A stretch of DNA of 11,392 bases from assembly GCA_958407995.1 (NCBI GenBank), contig CATYJU010000055.1, forward strand, positions 1-11,392, given 5' to 3'. Positions within the stretch are counted from its first letter, which is position 1, and each line of letters opens with the position of its first letter. Below, piece by piece: positions 7,161 through 11,392 of the stretch. Source of the stretch: an uncultured Collinsella sp. (lineage in GTDB: Bacteria > Actinomycetota > Coriobacteriia > Coriobacteriales > Coriobacteriaceae). The notes beneath the pieces were generated by a model, which ran no database searches, was not told the DNA's origin, and was given only the letters and a program-made list of their open reading frames with translations. A program made the position numbers and the translations under genes.

Positions 7161-7199
7161 CCCGGTCGGTAGCTTTCGCGGCTACCGACCGGGCTTTTT
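7161..7199 (+). terminator. intrinsic terminator of the OPT transporter gene
   Basis: A perfect 13-bp stem (7161-7173 with 7181-7193) encloses the loop TTTCGCG and is followed by C and five T (7195-7199). It lies 42 bases after the transporter stop. This is a textbook plus-strand terminator. Confidence 0.9.
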
Positions 7200-7207
7200 G
7201 ATATCGA

Positions 7208-7252
7208 AACAAAGAAAGGCCGGCGCGCTGCGTTTAACAGCGAGCCGGCCTT
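7208..7252 (-). terminator. intrinsic terminator of the coiled-coil surface protein gene
   Basis: AAGGCCGGC (7216-7224) pairs with GCCGGCCTT (7244-7252). After one mismatch, CGCTG (7226-7230) pairs with CAGCG (7238-7242), leaving a 7-base loop. Read on the minus strand the stem is followed by the T-rich TTTCTTTGTTTC. It lies about 67 bases beyond the stop of the minus-strand gene and back-to-back with the terminator of the convergent transporter gene. Apart from these elements and the palindrome, the gap 7119-7319 shows nothing. Confidence 0.78.
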
Positions 7253-7319
7253 ATCGGTTAAGCTATCGAAGCGTTCCTGCTATGAACTGAAGTTCGTTGC
7301 AGAATCTACGCTCGAAACG

Positions 7320-10300
7320 CTACATCTGCTTGCGACGACGATCGCTCAGCGTCACACCAGCGGCCACGAGGGTGATACCACCGATGACGAACACCTCGCC
7401 CGCAAGAGCGGAGTCATCACCGGTCTGGGCGAGCGCGGCAGGCGCAGCCTGTTTCTTGGCAACGGGGGCCTTTGCAGCAGCCTGCGCAACCTGAGGCTTG
7501 GCCTGCGGCTCAGCCTTGGGATGATACTTGTCGTACTCGGCCTGAGCGGCAGCCAGGGCATCCTTGGCATCGCCAAGCTCGGCAAGCGCGGCGGCATAGG
7601 CGTCGTTGGCATCGGACAGCTTGGCATCGGCATCGCTCAGAGCAGCCTTGAGACCAGCGGCGGCATCGACGGCGGCCTTATAGCGAGCGTAGGCAGCGTT
7701 CAGCTTGACCAGCTTCTCGTTGCCCGTCGTGCCCGCGGCAAGGGATGCCTTGTGGTCGACAGCCTCAAGATCGGCCTTGAGTGCCTCGTCGTTGGCAAGC
7801 TCAGCCTTGGCCTTGACGATCTCGAGGTTCGCATCGACGACGGCTTCGTTGGCGGCCTCGAGCTGCTTCTGGGCATCGGCGACACCGGCGACGGCAGCGT
7901 CATAGGCGGCCTTGGCGTCGTCGACCGCCTTCTGGGCGCCGGCGAAGCGCTCGAAGGCCTTGTTTGCGCCGGTCAGCTCGCCCTCGGCAGCCTTGGCCTT
8001 GGCCTGTGCGTCGGACACAGCCTGCGCCTTGGCGGCAACTGCCTGCTTGGCGTCCGAAAGAGCAGTCGCGGCCTGGACATCTGCGGCCTGGGCCTTGTCT
8101 ACACCAGCCTGGGCGGCATCGTCGGCCTTCTTTGCCTCGTCAAGCGAGCCCTGCTTATTCGCAAGGTCCGCCTGGGCGGCATCGCGCTTGGCGGCAAGGT
8201 CCTTGACCGAAGCGGTAGCGTTGTCATACGCCTCGTTGGCCTGTTCGGACTTTGCCTTGGCGGCATCGCGGGCGCTGCGAGCCTTCGCCTTGTGAGCAGC
8301 GGCCTCGGCTGCCTTCGTCTTGCTGTCAGCAAGCGTGGCGTTTGCCTTAGCGAGAACTGCCTGGGCAGTAGCGGCCTTGCTCTTGGCGGTATCGAGGTTC
8401 TGCTTGAGGGACTCGATGTCGATTCCGCCGAGCGCGTCCTTCGCGGCATCGTATGCCGTCTTTGCGGTGGCGGTTCCGGATTTAGCCTTCTCGTACTCGC
8501 CCTTGGCGGTGTTCATGTTCGTGTCGGCCGCGGTATAGGCATCGCGAGCGCTTTCTTGCTTATCCAATGCGTTAGAATAAGCCGTTCCAGCAGTCCCGAA
8601 GTTCTTCTGCGCCTCTGCCAGCTTATTCTGAAGCTGCCTCAGCTGCTCCTTCTGCTCCTGCGTGCCGCCTGCGTTGTAGGCAGAGTCGATGTAGTCGTTC
8701 ACGAGCTTCTTGAACTCGGAGACAGTGAAATCAGCCTGACTGTCATAAGAGCTATAGTCGAAAATGGTTACCTCGGAATCGGTGTTCTTACCGCTACCGG
8801 TTGCGATGCCGATAGCCTTCGCACCGGCATCGATGATGTTGAGATAGTGCCCACACTCATGGTAGATGCTGTTGTAGTGCCACCAGATATAGGAGGAATC
8901 ATATCGATGACTTCCAAGTGCGTCACCATACTGTTCGACGTACTTATCGAATTTCACTTTCTCCTCGGTGTAGAGACCGGTATATGGCCATCCGAGAGTG
9001 TCCTCGGTTTCGCCGCCGGTATATGCACCGCCGCCGCCAGCAAGATTTTCCCCATTGTCGTAGTAGCACTCCGAGTGTCCCCAAATGTTCGATGAATATG
9101 ATGCATTAAGGGCGGCTGCCACAGTCATGCGGAGGCTGACGCTAAGCGCCGACTGACCGTTCGCCTTGCGGAGGTTGTTCTGGGTGTCGAGATATGTCAG
9201 GGCGTTGCGCATCTGCTCCAGGGAAAGCGGGTTGGTGTCGCGAGACATGTCCTGATCGACGTACTGGTCATACCATTCGGCCTTATCATCGGCACCGGTC
9301 AGCATCGATACGGCATCCTGGGCGTTCTTTTTCTGCGTGGCTGTGAACTGGCTGCCGCCGATGATGTAGTTCATGAAGCCGAACATACCCTGACTGATGA
9401 CTTCCTGGTCAACGGTCATGTGCGACTTGAGGTCGGCAATCTGCTGGTTGAGCTTCTCGACCTCGGCATTTGCGGCGTCGTATGCATTGTGCGCGTCGGT
9501 TACTTCAGCACGAGCCTGATCGAACTCGTTGCTCTTCTGCTGACGGATCTCGACGAGACGGTCGTACTCCGCCTTCTTATCGGCCTCGGTCTGCTGGGCC
9601 TGCTCGTATGCCGACTTCGCGGCGTCACGCTTACTGGCCGCGTCCTTGTACTCCTTGTTTGCAGCATCGTATGCAGACTGGGCAGATGCCACGGCAGCGT
9701 TGGCGGCGTTGGCCTTCTCCTGCGCGGCGGTGACGGTAGTCTGCGCAGCCTGCAGGTTCGCCTGTGCGGTGGCGTCTGCAGTCGTCGCGGCATCGAGCGC
9801 GGCCTGCGCGGTCGCGAGCTCGCTGGCGGCAGTGACCTTGGCAGCCTCGAGCGCGTTCAGATCGATACCCGCGCCCGAAGTCGCGGCATCGAGCGCGGCC
9901 TGCGCCTGGTTGAACTTCTGCTGGGCGTTATCGCGCGCGGTGGTTGCGGCTGCGAGCGCAGCGGCGGTCTCCTGCTTCTTGGCCTGGGCGGAAGTCAGAG
10001 CGGCCTCAGTGTCCTTCTTTTCCTGCTGAGCGCTGGCCTCGGCAGCCTTGGCCTGGTCCAGATTGGCCTGTGCAGCAGCAACTGCCTTATTGGCGTCATC
10101 GAGCTTTGCCTGCGCGTCCTCGACGGCCTTCTTGGCGGCCTCGTACCCATCCATGGCCTCGAGCTTGGCCTTGGCGTCATCGAGGGCTTTCTTGGCTTCG
10201 TCGCGCTTTGTGTTGGCATCCTTGAGCGCCTGGGTCTTTTCATCGACGCTCTTGTTGGCCTGATCGAGCTGGCCGTTCAGGTCGTCCAGCTTCTTCTGCT

Positions 10301-10769
10301 GTTGCTCGGCCTTGTCGACGGCGGCTTTGAGCTCGTCAATCTTCTCCTGGAGCGCGGCGACTTCTGCTGCGTTCTGCTCGATTTCGTTGTCGCTCACAGC
10401 CTGCGAGGCCTGATTCTTTTGCTGCTGCGCCTGCTTTTGAGACTGGCCCGCCGCGTCGGCCTTCTTCTGGGCGGCATCGTAGGCGGCCTGAGCGTCCTTG
10501 AGCTGCTTTGCCGACTCCTCGGCCAGCTGGGCAGCCGTCTTTACGACCGCTTGGTTACCGGCGGCAACGGTATTCTCTACAGAACTACCCCCCCCCTGCA
10601 CAGAATCGCCGTTACCGGTTGACGGTGCGGCGATTGCCGCCAGCGGCGACATAAGCGGCTGAGCGATGAGGCCCGCCGTCAAAACGGTTGCGACGGCGCG
10701 GTTGGCAACGCCCTTGACGTTGACGGCCTTGGCCCGAGGCTCAAAGTGTTGTGGACTGTAGTTTGTCAT
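7320..10769 (-). CDS. secreted wall-anchored coiled-coil protein with a central CAP/SCP-like domain
   Basis: This 1149-residue protein is probably displayed on the cell surface. A signal peptide covers about 1-48 (long basic n-region, hydrophobic stretch about 26-47, likely cleavage near AIAA/APS). Residues about 80-450 and 700-1080 are two Ala/Lys/Asp/Gln-rich coiled-coil arms sharing the motif AYDAA (at 96, 366, 429, 772 and 955). Between them, about 515-695, lies a CAP/SCP-like domain: GHSE (564-567), GENLA (573-577), YTEE (600-603), and GHYLNII (640-646). His565, Glu574, Glu602 or Glu603, and His641 are the likely cavity residues. The tail has LAQTG (1113-1117), a hydrophobic segment about 1122-1141, and RRRK, as in sortase substrates. 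The ATG follows GGGAG by 6 bases. A nine-G run encodes Gly59-61 and may switch expression. The role is unknown; adhesion or wall interaction is a guess. Confidence 0.88.
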   Translation of the reverse strand: MTNYSPQHFEPRAKAVNVKGVANRAVATVLTAGLIAQPLMSPLAAIAAPSTGNGDSVQGGGSSVENTVAAGNQAVVKTAAQLAEESAKQLKDAQAAYDAAQKKADAAGQSQKQAQQQKNQASQAVSDNEIEQNAAEVAALQEKIDELKAAVDKAEQQQKKLDDLNGQLDQANKSVDEKTQALKDANTKRDEAKKALDDAKAKLEAMDGYEAAKKAVEDAQAKLDDANKAVAAAQANLDQAKAAEASAQQEKKDTEAALTSAQAKKQETAAALAAATTARDNAQQKFNQAQAALDAATSGAGIDLNALEAAKVTAASELATAQAALDAATTADATAQANLQAAQTTVTAAQEKANAANAAVASAQSAYDAANKEYKDAASKRDAAKSAYEQAQQTEADKKAEYDRLVEIRQQKSNEFDQARAEVTDAHNAYDAANAEVEKLNQQIADLKSHMTVDQEVISQGMFGFMNYIIGGSQFTATQKKNAQDAVSMLTGADDKAEWYDQYVDQDMSRDTNPLSLEQMRNALTYLDTQNNLRKANGQSALSVSLRMTVAAALNASYSSNIWGHSECYYDNGENLAGGGGAYTGGETEDTLGWPYTGLYTEEKVKFDKYVEQYGDALGSHRYDSSYIWWHYNSIYHECGHYLNIIDAGAKAIGIATGSGKNTDSEVTIFDYSSYDSQADFTVSEFKKLVNDYIDSAYNAGGTQEQKEQLRQLQNKLAEAQKNFGTAGTAYSNALDKQESARDAYTAADTNMNTAKGEYEKAKSGTATAKTAYDAAKDALGGIDIESLKQNLDTAKSKAATAQAVLAKANATLADSKTKAAEAAAHKAKARSARDAAKAKSEQANEAYDNATASVKDLAAKRDAAQADLANKQGSLDEAKKADDAAQAGVDKAQAADVQAATALSDAKQAVAAKAQAVSDAQAKAKAAEGELTGANKAFERFAGAQKAVDDAKAAYDAAVAGVADAQKQLEAANEAVVDANLEIVKAKAELANDEALKADLEAVDHKASLAAGTTGNEKLVKLNAAYARYKAAVDAAAGLKAALSDADAKLSDANDAYAAALAELGDAKDALAAAQAEYDKYHPKAEPQAKPQVAQAAAKAPVAKKQAAPAALAQTGDDSALAGEVFVIGGITLVAAGVTLSDRRRKQM
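9784..9905. repeat. 26-bp exact direct repeat inside the first coiled-coil arm
   Basis: The same 26 bases occur at 9784-9809 and 9880-9905, 96 bases apart. The spacing is a multiple of three, and both copies encode AQAALDAAT (residues 289-297 and 321-329). Recombination between them would remove or add 32 residues without a frameshift. Many shorter, less exact repeats of the same kind run through the gene. Confidence 0.75.
10588..10596 (-). repeat. homopolymeric G9 tract in the surface protein gene, candidate phase-variation switch
   Basis: Nine C on the plus strand are nine G in the coding strand. They span the last base of Gln58 and most of Gly59-61, about ten residues past the predicted signal cleavage site. 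With nine G the frame continues. With ten G the next codon is TAG. With eight G the frame reads GTA GTT CTG TAG. Either slip therefore removes the mature protein. No other homopolymer this long was seen in the window. Confidence 0.8.
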
Positions 10770-10834
10770 GGCTTTCTCCCTTTGACACGGATGTATCCAT
10801 ACGCTTCAAAATGTAGGAGCTGATTTTTGAATTC

Positions 10835-10846
10835 TGTTGCGCAACA
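10835..10846. promoter_or_regulatory. 12-bp palindrome TGTTGCGCAACA, possible operator
   Basis: The site is perfectly symmetrical and lies 66 bases upstream of the surface protein start codon, in AT-rich DNA where a promoter is expected. Size and symmetry suit a dimeric repressor or activator. No regulator gene is adjacent, so its identity is unknown. Confidence 0.4.
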
Positions 10847-11001
10847 TTGGCGACCAGCGTATTTTTTGAAATTCATGCTCCTGTGCTTCACAATTTCGTC
10901 ACATTTGAAGGAGCTGGTGCATCATATTTTCGCGTGATGGAATTGAGCCTGTGATTTGCATTTGCTCCCGCGTCATCCGTCCTATCGGATTCCGCATCCA
11001 A

Positions 11002-11030
11002 CAGACACCCCGCCCGCCACGGTGTAGAGT
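11002..11030 (+). promoter_or_regulatory. possible promoter of the DUF389 gene
   Basis: CAGACA (11002-11007) and TAGAGT (11025-11030) are spaced by 17 bases, each matching the sigma-70 consensus at 4 of 6 positions. Transcription would start about 40 bases before the start codon. The match is weak, and the surrounding GC-rich DNA makes chance similarity possible. Confidence 0.3.
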
Positions 11031-11076
11031 TAAGACAACGGGCGCGTTGCGCGGACCGCGCTGGAACGAGGTGGAC

Positions 11077-11392
11077 ATGGAGCTCGACAAACAACAGATC
11101 AAGCGACTGCGCGAGCGTCATCATCGGCGTCACGGCATCCGCCCCGCTCATAGTGAGGCTGCCGAGCAGGCTGGTCGCTTTTTAAAGCGCGCGTTCAACA
11201 TTCGCGAGGGACGCGCGCCCTATCACGTGATCCGCAAGCGTTTTGTAAACGGGGCGCGTCTGACTGGCTCCCACCTATGCATCCTCATCATCGCCATGCT
11301 GATCGCGAGCATCGGCCTCGATATCGATTCGGACATCGCCATCGTGGGCGCCATGCTCATCTGCCCGCTCATGGGCTCGGTCCTTGCCATGG
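11077..11392 (+). CDS. DUF389-family membrane protein, N-terminal part, cut by the window edge
   Basis: The first 105 residues are visible and the frame stays open to the end of the window. The ATG (11077-11079) is preceded by GAGGTG. Residues 1-60 are polar and strongly basic (KRLRERHHRRHGIR, 9-22) and probably cytoplasmic. From residue about 68 a membrane segment begins, followed by IASIGLDIDSDIAIVGAMLI (76-95) and CPLMGSVLAM. This block, a helix ending in IASIGL, an acidic/Ser loop and then GAMLIxPLM, is the hallmark of DUF389 (TIGR00341-type) proteins, polytopic membrane proteins of unknown function. The family usually has several more helices, which would lie to the right. It is divergent from the surface protein gene, and no functional link is evident. 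Confidence 0.82.
   Translation, partial: MELDKQQIKRLRERHHRRHGIRPAHSEAAEQAGRFLKRAFNIREGRAPYHVIRKRFVNGARLTGSHLCILIIAMLIASIGLDIDSDIAIVGAMLICPLMGSVLAM

Larger units (their letters stand above)
10770..11076. other. divergent intergenic region, AT-richer, 307 bp
   Basis: This gap separates the minus-strand surface protein gene from the plus-strand DUF389 gene. It holds the ribosome binding site of the former (complement of CTCCC, 10776-10780), a 12-bp palindrome (10835-10846), an AT-rich stretch about 10800-10940, and three copies of AGGAGC or its complement (near 10815, 10873 and 10906). No convincing -35/-10 pair was found for the minus-strand gene. No small gene with a credible start signal was seen. 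Confidence 0.6.

Noticed and set aside
7600..10500. CRISPR-like or satellite array suggested by repeated GCC/GGC-rich words
   Set aside because: The similarity comes from coiled-coil codons, with irregular spacing and no unique spacers between constant repeats.
10588..10596. Sequencing or assembly error as the origin of the nine-base run
   Set aside because: The frame is intact over 1149 codons with nine G, so this length is at least one real state. Read-level variation cannot be judged here.
7521..10622. Two long plus-strand open frames opposite the surface protein gene (7521-9095 and 9420-10622)
   Set aside because: They are Leu/Gly-rich complements of the Ala/Lys/Asp repeats. The minus-strand reading has a signal peptide, a CAP domain and a sorting tail; the plus-strand readings have no recognisable features.
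10888..11151. Minus-strand open frame of 87 codons at the divergent region
   Set aside because: It overlaps the start of the DUF389 gene, has no start signal and resembles nothing known to me.

Overview
The window looks like chromosomal DNA of a high-GC, Gram-positive actinobacterium. The best guess is a gut Coriobacteriia member of the Collinsella type. This rests on GC-rich coding DNA, clear AAAGGAG-type ribosome binding sites, type III pantothenate kinase, a ComEB-type dCMP deaminase, and a very large Ala/Lys/Asp-rich coiled-coil surface protein with a cell-wall sorting tail. The taxon is inferred from gene style; no marker gene is present. No tRNA, rRNA, CRISPR array, transposase or integrase was seen.

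Left part, minus strand. A 727-residue polytopic membrane protein resembling DUF6020 (GTG start) is bracketed by two related hairpins. To its right, and transcribed before it, is a housekeeping run in the order coaX, comEB (dCMP deaminase), nfu-like Fe-S scaffold, lgt. It ends in a strong hairpin terminator just after lgt. The gaps of 82 to 171 bp and a -10-like site before comEB suggest several promoters rather than one tight operon. The coaX promoter shares a 212-bp divergent region with the next gene.

Middle. A 567-residue OPT/YSL-family transporter lies on the plus strand. It is followed by a perfect 18-bp palindrome and a 13-bp-stem terminator. A second terminator, facing the other way, serves the convergent gene to its right.

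Right part. A 1149-residue secreted protein lies on the minus strand. Its order is signal peptide, long coiled-coil arm, CAP/SCP-like domain, second arm of nearly equal length, LAQTG-type wall-sorting tail. Just after the signal peptide its gene carries a run of nine G. Gaining one G creates an immediate TAG, and losing one G creates a TAG three codons later, so the run reads as a likely ON/OFF phase-variation switch. This is the most interesting element in the window. A 307-bp AT-richer region with a 12-bp palindrome separates this gene from a divergent DUF389-type membrane gene that runs off the right edge.
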